64,000 bases of DNA from Arctopsyche grandis. Its lineage: Eukaryota; Arthropoda; Insecta; Trichoptera; Hydropsychidae. The first letter of the stretch is position 1. Every line of letters begins with the position of its first letter. The DNA is taken from contig NC_135357.1 in the NCBI RefSeq assembly GCF_051622035.1, forward strand, positions 37,491,691-37,555,690, read 5' to 3'. Of this stretch, positions 21,880-33,360 are shown in pieces. The position numbers and the translations under genes were made by a program. The notes under the pieces were generated by a model. The model saw only the letters and a program-made list of their open reading frames with translations. It was not told the DNA's origin and searched no databases.

Positions 21880-24800
21880 TGTATGTATGTATTTTTTCAA
21901 TCGGCTTTTCTTTAATGTCGTATGATAGGTGCAAAGGCTACCGCTGGAGCTGCCTTGCGGAGGCTGCACTTCAGGGCAGGACGGGAGCGTAACAGCCTAC
22001 CAGGACCCAGATCTCCAGTTCCTAAGGTACTATTTCTATTTCTTATACCTTAAATGCTATTTACACAATAGCATATTTTTGGATCTCTTCAACTCTAATT
22101 TGATAGATTAAGCTTGGAATCAAGTTTGACCAAATTAATCGAATTTGATTCAGTATTATTTTATTTTATCATATACATATATATATACCATGTATATGTA
22201 GATGTATTTATGTTTATGTTTAATTGTTATTTTGTTTTTTTTTTTTTTTTTTCTTTTTTGTGTTATATTTTTTGACCATTGTGGCGCTTTAGGAATTCCT
22301 GTTATGCCACAATGGTCTGTTTAAAATAAATAAATAAATAAATAAATAAATACCAATAATGCCTAACGCCTTAGCCATTCGAGTGCCGACGTCTTTTCTG
22401 TTGAAAGCCCGCCACGCTGAAAATTTCGCCAACATTTCAAACTAGAATTATTTAGAAATCCAATCGAAAGCAGGTATAACAATTGTAGCTAATCCAAACA
22501 AACCCTAGAGAACTACCGCCGAAGATTTCAAGTTTTGTAAAGGTGTCTTTAAACTCTCTACCTAATATATCTTGCAACATTGTTGCCTATTTTATATTAT
22601 AAAATAAACAAAAGAAGTCTGTTAATGAATGTATTTTTCCAAAACTAGTTCCATCTTCTTCATTGTTGCTAAAATATAACGCTCACAATCTAAATTCCAA
22701 GCCACAATTTAAATTCTCAGTAGTACGGATTTCCATGGAGAAATTCTACTATGGTTATAAATTCAGAAATTCCAGTGTAAACCAGTCTTCATAAACATTG
22801 ACACGGATTACACGACCCATGTTCAATGCTTATTTTTTCAATGCTACCTGGAAGGGCTTATCGGGTAGTATTCCTGTTATTTTTTTAATTACTCAAAATA
22901 CAACGCCGATCGATGTTGTTCAGCATTCAAAGGGTTAACGAGATATCTATGAATTTTAACTTTAACATTAATCATACTCAAATAGTGGTGAAATAGTAGG
23001 TACGAAGGTTTTTAGCCAATTTAATCAAGCAATCGTTCCAACAATGAAATCAGAAAAATTTTCAAACTCTGATAGGAAACGATCGAACTGGAGTCACAAA
23101 TATTTGCCAAATCTGACCAGCAGCATTACAGGGGTGACCGTCACCGCACCGACAATGAAAAAATCGAAAATGTTCGTTTACCATGCATACATATGAAAAA
23201 CGATTAGTAAATACATATATCAGTGGCGTGCGGTAAAACTCTATCTCCCCCCCGTCGTACATCCTCACTTAATTTGCTCGAGCAGGATACAAGAGGAACA
23301 GGCTTTTCTTACCGTAACTGCGCGCGTACATTAAACAAGGCTGTATGACAAAAAGAGAGATAATTCTACCGCATGCCACTGATATATATTATATTTTATA
23401 TGTACATACATACAGTGGCGGACTGGGACTGAAATCAGTGCATGCCAGGAGTCAAAGGGGGCCCACCCAGGGTTAAAAAAATTTGCCACCCCCCCCCCCC
23501 CATATAACAAAATATTCTTCTTTCCATCACGCTAAAAACCAAGGGGAAAATTTTTTTTTTTCAAAAATGGGAATAAACAAATTTAGGTACAAGAAAAATG
23601 GCAAAAGCGAAATAGATCCATCAATTATTTTGAAAGTATGAAGTAAATTTAAATCTCTGGTTGATGATGAATCATCCTATCAGAATTGTTTTAAGCAATT
23701 CAGTTTATATTATTCACGGAAATTTGTTTATTACCATTTTTATTTCAGTAGGTAGTTGTTACATAGGTATTGGTATATACATAATATTGACGTTGGAAAT
23801 GGGCCCGGCAAAAGGGCCCACGCAAATGTTGAAACTTACATTTCGAGCCTAATAAAAAAAGTTAACCGATCCATGGGCTGTTAAAGCAGGTATTAGTTGT
23901 TTTTGTATATCGTAAGAAATTTGTTTTGTTGAAATACCCAAACTTTAGGTCCCAAAATGCAATATCCTATAAATTTTTACACTCGTGAAATAGTTAAAAA
24001 GTTATTTAATTTTACTGAGGGCCCATATTTTCTAACAGATAGTGGGGCCCACATGCCATCGGGCATGTTCGCTTGTATGGCCAGTCCGCCACTGCATACA
24101 TACATAGTACCGTTTACCATGCACCCTTTTTTTATCTTTCGACTTGAGATCTTTCGATTTTCGAGCTTTGCTTTTCAATATTTCCTTTTTCGATCTTTTG
24201 ACTTCCGGTGCCGTGAGGTAGACCCGCATTACAGATACACTCAGAATAAATTCTTTTCAATCGAGGTCAAGTCACAGGATCGAACCCGGCGCCTCTCGGC
24301 GCTAGGCAAAAGCCCAACTAACGAGCCATGCTAATTTTGACTAAAAACGTCAGAAAATTGCGATTCCACATTTGAAAGTGTAACACGCGATAACATGCCC
24401 AAACACTTCCAACCAGAGAACAACGAGTATGCACGCTATCCCAAAACTCATCGTGATTCGTTGAACGAGACGTCGCGTCGCGCCGGAAGGAGAGGGTTCG
24501 AGCGTGTTGAATCATTACGATCGAATCTCCGAGTGGCGGTGGTGGTGGTGGTGAAGGGGTCAACGGCTGGTTTGGCCGCCTTATCAGCTCTTCGGAGCAA
24601 ATCGGACTACCAGCTGAGATCTCATCAAAGTGGGTCGAGCGAATCGATATTTATGTATCGTAGTAGTATATAGTAATACACACAGTAGCGGAAGGAGTAG
24701 TAGTGTAGTAGTATTCGAGTCGAGGATTCGCTTTCGCCACATTAAGCAACGCTTATTAGGTGGATCCACTGGGATAGGATTATTCCACTCTTTTTTGTCT

Positions 24801-27800
24801 CCTCCCCTTTCTCCCACCGTCCTCTCCTCGAAATCTTTTAATTATGCGGAGATTTACGGCTCCGGAGGGCGAAATTATTGAAGCGGATAAGTCCGTATCC
24901 ATCCCTTTGATCGAGCACTTCACTTTTTTCGCACCGATGAACCAGAATTTTTGTTTTTCAATATGGTCAAATTCGGCTATTGCGATACTGCATTTCTTCG
25001 TTATAGCCGTTGAAAAATTGGCACCGCCGAAAACCCAACCTTCCCACAAATTTTCAATTCTATCTATGGAATTGAGAATTCTTTAAAATTCAATTTTGGC
25101 ATCAGTCAATAAAAAAAAACATTGAGCATATGTATATGTATCAGGTCAATCCATAAATGTACGGGATTCGCGATGGTTACCTGACAACTCGTTCACAGAT
25201 TTTCCGTAAACCGAGGATGCGCTCCAGGCATTACGTATACGGCCATCTCTTTATCACCCCGTCTGTTCACCAAGATCTCGTTTACTATGCCATTACGTAT
25301 GCATGTTATCGGTGAACAGACGGTCTTTGAAAGAGATGGCTGCATACGTAATGGCATAGTAAACGAGATCTTGGTGAACAGACGGGGTGAGAAAGAGATG
25401 GCCGTATACGTAATGCCTGGAGCGCATCATCGGTTTACGGAAAATCTGTGAACGAGTTGTCGTGTCACCATTCGCGATGACATTACTAAACCAAAAAGAT
25501 TCAAACCTGTCGAAATTTATCATCGCTTGACTAATGTATGTCAGTCTGTTTTATTTATTTATTTATATATAATTTTAGCCAATTAGCTAATTTACTATTT
25601 TACAATTACATATTTTAATTACATTGCTTAATTTTGTGCTGTCCCTCACAAAGGTGTTTTCTCGCACCTCTCAAGAATGCATCCATAGTCTTAGATGACC
25701 CGACTCACTCACTCAGGGAAGGCGTTATACATGAGCACAACCCTGTGAAAGACACCCCCAGCTGTCTTTCTTTTTTTTCTTACTCTACCTACAACTAAAT
25801 TATTCTTATTTCTAGTATAATGATTATGAATATCTCTATTTCTTATTCTATAATCCTTCAAATAATCGGGTAATAACTCATGATCTAACTTATAAACAAA
25901 CGATAATGTAGTATTCTATTAAGTATATAATTAAATAATTTATATAACAACATAATTGATAAATAGCATTTTTAAACCCCTAAAATACTTTTCATCACTA
26001 ACTCCAATTTTTTTTTATTTATTTAGAAGAAAAATATTTTTTATGTATGAAAATATGACACGTGGAAAAAAGAACTTAAAAAATTATGTGCGAACAACCG
26101 CCAAATTACAGGGCACAAATGAAAATTATTCTGAAATCGCGTGCACATACCAATCATAAACCACCTCACTCATGTCAATGCCTTGAAAAAACTATATTCA
26201 ATGAAATTACCCTTGAACTATTTGGAACTTTGACTAAACTATCACAATTCTCGTTTAGCAAGCAATATGTACATTTGACGAATACCTATTCAGTATCTGG
26301 CATTGTACCAGTAAGTTTTGTGAACATATCCAATAAGCACTGCCTTGGACATGCTAAACCAGTGCAACCCGGCAAACGCAGTGGAATAATCGATGCGCAT
26401 AGTCTATTGGAAGGTGTCAGCCTAGGAAAATATTCAAAACATCAGCTGATTTCAAGTTAAGCGATTAAGTAGACGTAGGTAAAATACTATTGCATAGGAG
26501 TGGGTTCAGGATCCAAATGAAAGGCCAAAGTCGCTTCACAGAATTTATTCAATGATTCCAAAGGTCCACACGAAACCGTCGCATACCATCCCCGATCCGT
26601 TGGCGTGTCTATTGTCTAGGAACGTAGGTTTACCCTGGCGAGTCGTACGCACTCAACCCGGTTCTGAGAATTCTAGCGCATCCTTGGTTCGGGCACTCAC
26701 TGGGTAATCCGGGGTCTCTATTTTTTACCCACGAATGCACTTAGACAGTGGATACTCTCTCTCATGTTCCCATGTAAAATTGGTTAGCTTAATCCGGGGG
26801 TCTGTATTGTTCACCCACGAATGCACTTAGACAGTGGATACTCTCTCTGATGTTCCCAAGTTACAAAACCATGACCTGAAACAAATTATCAATAGCTGCC
26901 ATTTAAGTCCTATTAAACAACCTTGTGCTTGAAATGTTCTCTTCCTGTTTTGAGCTGTTTGCAGTTGGTTTGTATAAAAGGTTCATGCATAGCTTTCTTC
27001 TTATGTTTAGGTTATAGTGATGGGCAGTAGCACAGCATCCGAGAGGACAATAAACACGAGCACCGAGAGCGCCAACACCATCCTCACCAATGTCACAGCT
27101 ACGGACGGGGACACCACCGAAGATAGCCTCGACCACGAATCAAACCACAATGACCACATCCTCGTCTCGCTGGACAGCACTTCCAGCCTTGACCAGCGGC
27201 GATTGCACAACAACCAACAACAAAGGACCAACAGCAAGTCCAACGACACCAGGATCATCGACATCCTCGATTCGGACCTAGGTCTGCCTGACACGCCCTT
27301 CATCAACGAACGACGAAAGAGCGATTACGTGAAATCCAACGATTCCAAAGGACCTTACACGGCACCTCCTGGATATCAGCATGATACAAACACCAGGTTC
27401 CCTTTCGACGAGTGTGGGGAGCACTTCACCGAATCCCAGTCGGCCAAGGAACCAAAATCCGTATTCGACTCGGCGGGCAGCAGTCCCAATCAGAAGAACC
27501 ACGTCACAAAGTTCATCTTCGATGTACCGATTCCGTCATCCCCCACCGACGATAAATGTCAAGATTTGCTTCTCACTAGCTACAGCGTGGATGAAAAACC
27601 ACCAAAGAGTCCCAAAGCTTCTAGTTCCAAAAACGAAACTAAATTCACCTTCGACGGCCTACCCCTACCTGCAGTTCACAAGAACAAGAGAAACTCAACA
27701 GACTCCAGATCCTTCCCCAAATCGAGGAATAGAAAATCTAGCGTTGAAACCAAGAGCATGACGCCACCTCTGCCTGATCTCAGAGTGGATTTTTTCAGCG

Positions 27801-30800
27801 AAACTATAGACGATCAATCCAGGAACAACAACGACAGGAGACCCACGTCCTGTCTATTGACGGGAGACGACTTTGACGTTTTCAAGCAAGATGCAGAAGG
27901 AAACAGAAGCTCGTCCAGAAGACCCTCAGCTACTAACGCCAATATAAACGTGACAACAAATCCATTAGATAACGGATCTGGATGCTGCAATCAATCCTGT
28001 CCAGCTTACAGCAACAGCCAGTACAGATGCTGCGCTTGCTGCTCAAATAACCCCAACAGAAAGATACCCCAAGCTACTATAGTCGTCCAGCAAGCATCTC
28101 TCTCTTTAGACTATTCTAGCGTATCCACAATACTCTTAAAAGACGAGAACGACTTTGTTTCTAATACTTCTCCTTCTACGACAAACTCTGGCAGTCATCA
28201 TAAGTTGAGCCTGAAAAAGAAGAAACAAAGAGACGAGCATATGAAGCAGCTTTTAGACGTAAACAACCAACTGACACAACAGGAGATACACGACATTGAA
28301 ATGAGGTAAATTTTAGCTTATTTAATCACATCGATACTATTAATTGCTTACATGCGTATACAAATTTCCACTTCCAAAGGTATGGCAGTCCTCATCACAG
28401 CAGATCGCAGTCTGTGAAAACAGCCACCAGAGGACTTCTGGGACCGCCTCCTCAAAGAGCCAGGGTAGCTTCCATGCCCAGCACCGGTGTTGAAGAACAA
28501 TACTATCGTCTGAGACACTTCAGCATCACCGGAAAAGGGGTGGTCAACCGCGGGGATAGTCTAAAGAGCAGAAGATCCAGATCCAACACTTCGGTGGCCA
28601 GTAGCAACTCCAGGTTATATTTTAGTAAATACATTTATGTAGTTTAATATATTAAATTATAAACATTAGATCCAATCGGACGGGACACGTGGAAGGGGTA
28701 ACGAATCGAAACTCGTAACAAACCTCAGCATACATACATATGTAAATATGTTTGACCTAAGCATTCACACACACAAACTAATTAAACGAACTTCCTCGCC
28801 GTTTGACTTGTCTTGGCCCTGTCACTCGAAAGGAAACGCGCCATGCGGATCTGTCAACGACAGTCTCTCGTCAAAATTTAATAATAATAAAGCGAAGAAG
28901 AAAGATATATGCAATACATAAAAAATATTATAATTAAAATGTCGGAATGATGTTATTGCGAAACGAGAGAGAAACTCCCTAATAAGCGTCAGCGCCATCT
29001 TTTGATCTTTCCTTACAAATTTAATATTGTGTACGTACATACATATATCATAAAGAAGTAAGAGAAAATACATTTGCGTCTCAAATAAGAGCCAATCGAG
29101 TAATATAATATACGTATATATTTATAGTATTGGCTTACTTTGACTTTTTAAGCGGGATTCCCAGACGGAGAAAAAACACAAACAATATATTTTATGAAAT
29201 GTTATTTTATCCGACATTCTTTTCTTACAAAATTGGTAACATGTAATTAAATTCCCAAATGACTCATCTCCACGATTTTAAATATTTTTATATCTATATA
29301 TTTGACTCATCTCCACGATTTTAATGATGATTTTTAATATTCGACTCATCTCCACGATTTTAAATATTTTTATATTTATATTATATATTTTTACACTACC
29401 AAATTTTACGATTTTCCGTAAAATTTGGTTTCCTTATTTACTTACAGCATTGGAATCTTTTGATTTTTTTTTTCCAAATTTCAACTATCAGAAAAGCTCT
29501 GGGTAAATCCCGAAAATGCCCACTAGTATAATATTACATATAATATATATAAAAACGGACGCGATGTGTGTGGACATGTTTGTGGGTATGTGTGTTTGTG
29601 CCAGATTGTAATACACAGCCAATCAGAACGAAGTAATCGAGGAGACGCGGGGAAGCGGGGGGGTGGACCGTCATGTGACGTCAAGCCGAGCGACGACAGG
29701 CATGTGCAACGTCAGGTCGAGTGACTGCTTCTATATTTGTTATTACATATATTTTATCATCGATTTTAATCGCTATTTTTTTTTTTTTCGACAAATCAAA
29801 GTTGAATATTTTGCTTATGTTGAAAAAAAATCATTCCTTTTATATTCATTTTAATAATTAATTCCTTTCCAAAGCCATCCATTGATATGTACATATATTA
29901 GTGAGGGTAATGGCCAGGTCGCTTTCATTCGTACCAACTGTTAAAACGGTCGTATCGCCTCACCATAACTGTAGACACGTTTCCTCAGTGCAAATAAAGC
30001 GCTACCTGAAATCAAATACGAGACGGGCCCTATCTAATTTTAGCACTCGGAACTAATAGTAAATATACCCAGTAGTGGAACAAGCTCTAACGAGCTGCCG
30101 CAGGATCAAATGCGAGCGTGTGCGTTGCAACTAATTACACGACTCCATTACAAAATTCATTACGTAGTCTCGTCCTTCCCCTTCCAAATATAGAACTCGG
30201 GATAGTAACAGCGGAAAATGTCATATCTAGATATCGCCGAAGCTACATATTTAATTGGAACTGCGTATGCGTGTGTCCCTTCAATTAACAATGAGACAAT
30301 TAGTCTACTATAGCTGATTGCAATCGTTTAGTAATAAACCCCTTTGTATGTACTCGTATACCTTGATTTAACACTCAAAAATTATTTCCATACAGAATCT
30401 TAGGAAATGAACTTGGTTGATCTTCTTTTGATTATGTTGAATTGTTCCCTATCCTCCTAAATCGCCAACGAGACTCATCTCTATCTTGAATTGAAAAATA
30501 ATGGAAGGATTTGTGTACTGGTAAATTGATAGGCATGTTATTTAACAATTTGTCAGTCGTAGCCAGTGCCGTAGCAACGCATTTGCAATTGGGCCAAGGG
30601 CGCCGGATGCGAGGGATGCCAATATTAAAAGAGTATAAAAACAACTTTTATTTATTTTTTGCAAAAGTTGTGCAATCGCTGCATATGCGCATATGATAGC
30701 TATTTTTAATATACATATGTTTGTGCAACCACTTTTGTGACATTTTTTCTTATTTTACTGGACTCCGTTATTACTGCAGGTCAGAACATTTCTCCCTGGA

Positions 30801-33360
30801 ATCGAGGGTGGTACAAAAAAACACGTCTCGTTTCACATTATTTCAAATGCTCTTTTAAATCTGTTTTTAAATCCTTCATAGAACTTCAGCATCAATTCGA
30901 CACTTTCGTTATACGTTTTTTGTACCGATCTATCACTTTCCGAAACGTTGTTTTAGTCCTCAAAATTCAAAAAATGATAAATTTATGTATTTATTTGAAA
31001 AAAAATCCTCCTCTTTTCGTTACATTATGCAAATAATAAATAAACTAAAAAGAAAATACTTTTTTATATTATCTAATATAATTTTTTTTTTCACAAAACA
31101 TTATTTTCATAATTTTTAATAAAATGTTATTATTTAATTAAAAAACATAGGGACGCCAAATTAGATATTTACCAGAGAGCGCCAAAAACATTGCTACGGC
31201 TCTGATCGTAGCTGTTTCTCAGTTATATCAAAATTACCTAAGAAAAAAATATTTTTTATTCGACGAAACATCTGTATAATTTTTAACAAAAATTATATGA
31301 TTTTTTAAATTTAATAACAGGTTTCCGGAAACTTTCTGATTTTTAAAAACGGGTTTCAGGAAACCCATGCAAACCATTAGGGTGACACCACAATAAGTAT
31401 ATCCACGCTTACATAAGCTAGTTACTACTAAAAAGATGCGTATTCACATACTAGCTACTCGCCTAAAGCAAGTGAACTTTAATATATCAAGATGCAAGAG
31501 GACGAATCAAACGATCAAAAAGAAACAAGTGGAGAAAATCTCCCATTGCTGATACATATGTACATATTTGTTGTGTGTGTGTGTGTGTTTGATTTTTTTT
31601 TCAATTGTATTAATTTTGCAGTACCGAACGATTGACGGCACCTCCCAGCTTAGCCAGTTCGCGAGAATCATCAGCTAGTGCTCCACCTACAGCACCATAC
31701 CGAGTCCTGGTCCTAGGAGCACCTGGAGTGGGGAAATCATCACTCGTCAGCCAATTCATGACTTCTGAGTATTTACACGCTTACGACACCAGCATAGGTG
31801 AATCGATATCGCCAATACTATCTCAATTTAAACTTTGAAAACGACTTAATGAGCTTTTCATTCGATAGATGACGACTCCGGTGAAAAGTCCGTATCGGTA
31901 CTGCTAGCTGGAGAGGAGTCCGAGCTGATATTCTTGGATCAGATCAACGGAATTGGACCAGTAAGTGTTTATTGTACACCAAATGAACACGTCCTCAAAT
32001 TTGGTTCAAAATTAGCTAGGTTATCATATTCAAAATCTGTGTGTAAAGGTCTGACCGCACTATGCGACAGCCGAACGATCCGACACTTCACAACAGTACA
32101 CGACCAAATATTGTTTGTATGAGACATAACACACTGCGCGACAGTCGCATGACGGAGAACGACACTGTGCGTCAAAGTTGACTTTTCGACCAACTTTGAT
32201 GCAAGGTGTCGTTCGCGACGTGACGCAAGTGTTGTTGAGTGGGGGTTGCCTTGCGACAATTATTCTCATTCTTCATATCGTGACTTTGAAATAGCATGTA
32301 GCCATAATCTTTTGGTTTTTCTCAATTGTTCTTCTTTCTCGCATATCAAAGATACTATAATAGCGTCCGTTTCGTCCATCTTGCTCCGAGGTACCGAACG
32401 AATGATTGACATAATTTACTGCGTGGTGTCGCATCGCTGTCGTTCAAGTGCGGTTTACCTAATATTGTCGCACACTGTTGTGAAGTGTCGGATCATTCGT
32501 TTGACGCATAGTGCGGTCAGACCTTAAAGGCACCATTGACTGTTAGTGAGGTTATGATATTCAAAATGGCGTACTTGAAGTGTAGAATTAATTTGATTGT
32601 TGTTTTCATTGGTACAGGATGCTGATGTCGAAGGTCCAGAACCTCACGCCTACTGTGTAGTTTACAGCACGTCAGATAGAGGATCTCTACGCACAGCCGA
32701 AGGGTGGTTACGCTCTTTGAGAAATAAGAAGCCGTCCAGAGCGAGAATCCTCGTCGGAAACAAAGTTGACTTGGTTAGAAGTAGAGCGATCACAACTGAA
32801 GGTATTAAAAAACTATTAAAAAGAACCTTTGCTACTGTTCTTCATATGTATATGTAATATATAGCAATTGAGTGATTTTGTACAGTGTATAATGTACTGT
32901 ACATAAATGCTGTAACCAAATTGACTAAAGTTTGAGTATATCTTTATATATTATATGTATATACTCATTGGTTTCAGAGGGAAAAAACTTGGCCATCACT
33001 TACGACTGTAAATTCATTGAAACGTCCGTAGGCATCAATCACAACGTGGACGAACTCCTCGTCGGACTCTTGACACAGATACGCTTGAAGCAGGAACATC
33101 CCGAGCGTACCAGGTATTCCAAAGCCTCAATCTCATCAAACGCTCCGTGCAATTTGACTAATATCTCAATCGTTTGCATCAGAAGGCGTGGTGGGAGCTC
33201 GAGGGGTGGTGCAGTGGTCGGAGCGACGAGTGCTCAGAGCACTCCGAGGAAGCAGCGGGGAGCTCGCCTATCGGCCAGCCTCAAGGTCCGAGGCCTCCTC
33301 GGCAGGGTTTGGGCCAGAGACTCCAAATCCAAGTCGTGCGAGAATCTACACGTACTATAA
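21592..33360 (+). CDS. Rgk: RGK-family small GTPase (Rem/Rad/Gem/Kir relative)
   Basis: Nine coding exons join without a phase error: 21592-21673, 21929-22026, 27011-28305, 28380-28613, 31622-31797, 31869-31960, 32618-32801, 32978-33113 and 33183-33360 (stop TAA). They give about 825 codons, with more upstream possible. The first 525 residues are low-complexity (Pro-, Ser- and Asn-rich, with a Cys cluster near residues 384-404). Then come the conserved pre-domain block EQYYRLRHFSITGKGVVNRG and Ser/Arg string, and the G domain: P-loop GAPGVGKSS (about residue 602), the 'GEESELIFLDQ' switch II lacking the usual DxxG, NKVDL for guanine binding, and ETSVG. The tail is basic and ends KSKSCENLHVL, the RGK C-terminal signature. 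RGK proteins sit at the plasma membrane, bind calmodulin and 14-3-3, inhibit voltage-gated calcium channels through the beta subunit, and influence the cytoskeleton. If translation starts inside exon 27011-28305, the first ATG is at 27020. Introns hold many transposons. Assignment to one fly paralogue (Rgk1, 2 or 3) is not possible here. Confidence 0.93.
22150..22355 (+). mobile_element. Retroposon 3' tail with terminal hairpin
   Basis: Stem CCATTGTGGC…GCCACAATGG around 'TTTAGGAATTCCT', then an AAATA repeat tail (22320-22350). It lies in Rgk intron 2. Only the 3' end survives. Confidence 0.6.
23221..23381. mobile_element. 161-bp hAT MITE
   Basis: Inverted ends CAGTGGCGTGCGGTAAAACT and …TTCTACCGCATGCCACTG. 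The 8-bp flanks ACATATAT and ATATATAT differ at one base. CAGTGGCG ends are characteristic of insect hAT elements. Confidence 0.85.
23413..24094. mobile_element. 682-bp hAT MITE
   Basis: Inverted ends CAGTGGCGGACTGG and CCAGTCCGCCACTG, with a perfect 8-bp duplication CATACATA on both sides. No transposase domain is seen, and the short open frame at 23661-23852 has no recognisable features. The flanks are CATA-rich, so the duplication could have been shifted by repeat slippage, but the inverted ends are decisive. Confidence 0.88.
24380..25090. other. GC-richer unique block in Rgk intron 2
   Basis: It contains a GGTGGT run at 24535-24555 and several overlapping short frames on both strands, none with a recognisable domain or a phase-compatible splice partner for Rgk. 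It could be an alternative promoter or enhancer. I cannot support an exon. Confidence 0.35.
25171..25480. mobile_element. Foldback element in Rgk intron 2
   Basis: Arms at about 25171-25303 and 25345-25480 are near-identical inverted repeats: left ACAACTCGTTCACAGATTTT … GCATTACGTATACGGCC, right the complement. A short central segment contains a further partial copy of the GAACAGACGG / AAAGAGATGGC unit. No target duplication was identified. The arm sequence differs from the foldback at 631-1025. Confidence 0.8.
26488..26875. mobile_element. Diverged LTR related to the solo LTR at 5172
   Basis: It starts TGCATAGGAGTGGGTTCAGG, which aligns to the start of the LTR at 5172 (TGTTGCGTAGGGGTGGGTGG), and shares 'GGATCCAA…AAAGGCCAA' and 'CGCTTCACAG…TTTATT'. 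It contains an internal duplication of a block with 'CACGAATGCACTTAGACAGT'. A target duplication could not be fixed. It lies in Rgk intron 2. Confidence 0.6.
29261..29375. repeat. About 41-bp tandem repeat, three copies
   Basis: The unit GACTCATCTCCACGATTTTA, followed by an AT-rich stretch, repeats at about 29261, 29303 and 29343 in the Rgk intron between 28613 and 31622. Confidence 0.85.
30564..31204. mobile_element. 641-bp hAT MITE in an Rgk intron
   Basis: Inverted ends CAGTGCCGTAGCAACGCATT and the complement of CAGAGCCGTAGCAATGTTTT. The 8-bp flanks GTCGTAGC and ATCGTAGC differ at one base. The GC-rich subterminal GGGCGCC and GGCGCTC patches are also typical of hAT. No transposase domain. 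Confidence 0.85.
32047..32524. mobile_element. PIF/Harbinger-type MITE, copy 2 (intact)
   Basis: A 478-bp element with inverted ends AGGTCTGACCGCACTATGCG and …GCGGTCAGACCT, flanked by TAA (32044-32046 and 32525-32527). It lies in the Rgk intron between exons 31869-31960 and 32618-32801 and is the reverse complement of the element at 535-1459 without its insertion. TAA is the complement of TTA, so both copies sit at the same palindromic TWA target. Confidence 0.9.

Larger units (their letters stand above)
23132..24225. mobile_element. 9-bp-duplication DNA transposon, host of two hAT MITEs
   Basis: The ends are imperfect inverted repeats: GGGTGACCGTCACCGCACCG and, at the other end, the complement of GGGTCTACCTCACGGCACCG. 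The target duplication is the 9-bp GCATTACAG. Removing the two hAT MITEs and their duplications leaves an element of about 235 bp. A 9-bp duplication with GGG ends suggests a Mutator-like or Merlin-like MITE. No transposase is present. Confidence 0.75.
22845..24333 (-). mobile_element. tRNA-derived SINE S1, split by a nested insertion
   Basis: Minus strand. The head at 24333-24235 has an A-box region (GCATGGCTCGTTAGTTGGGC) and a B box (GGGTTCGATCC). The body resumes at 23131 and runs left past 'GACTCCAGTTCGATCGTTTCC' and 'TGATTTCATTGTTGGAACG'. The break is at GCATTACAG, present on both sides (23123-23131 and 24226-24234), so one SINE was interrupted by the element at 23132-24225. The 3' hairpin is degenerate. 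Confidence 0.75.

Noticed and set aside
24395-24673. Possible Rgk alternative exon
   Set aside because: The frame contains a GGT-repeat translation and no donor in a phase that fits the next Rgk exon.
26086-26460. 124-codon open frame in Rgk intron 2
   Set aside because: No recognisable domain, no phase-compatible acceptor and donor; followed by an LTR fragment, so likely transposon debris or chance.
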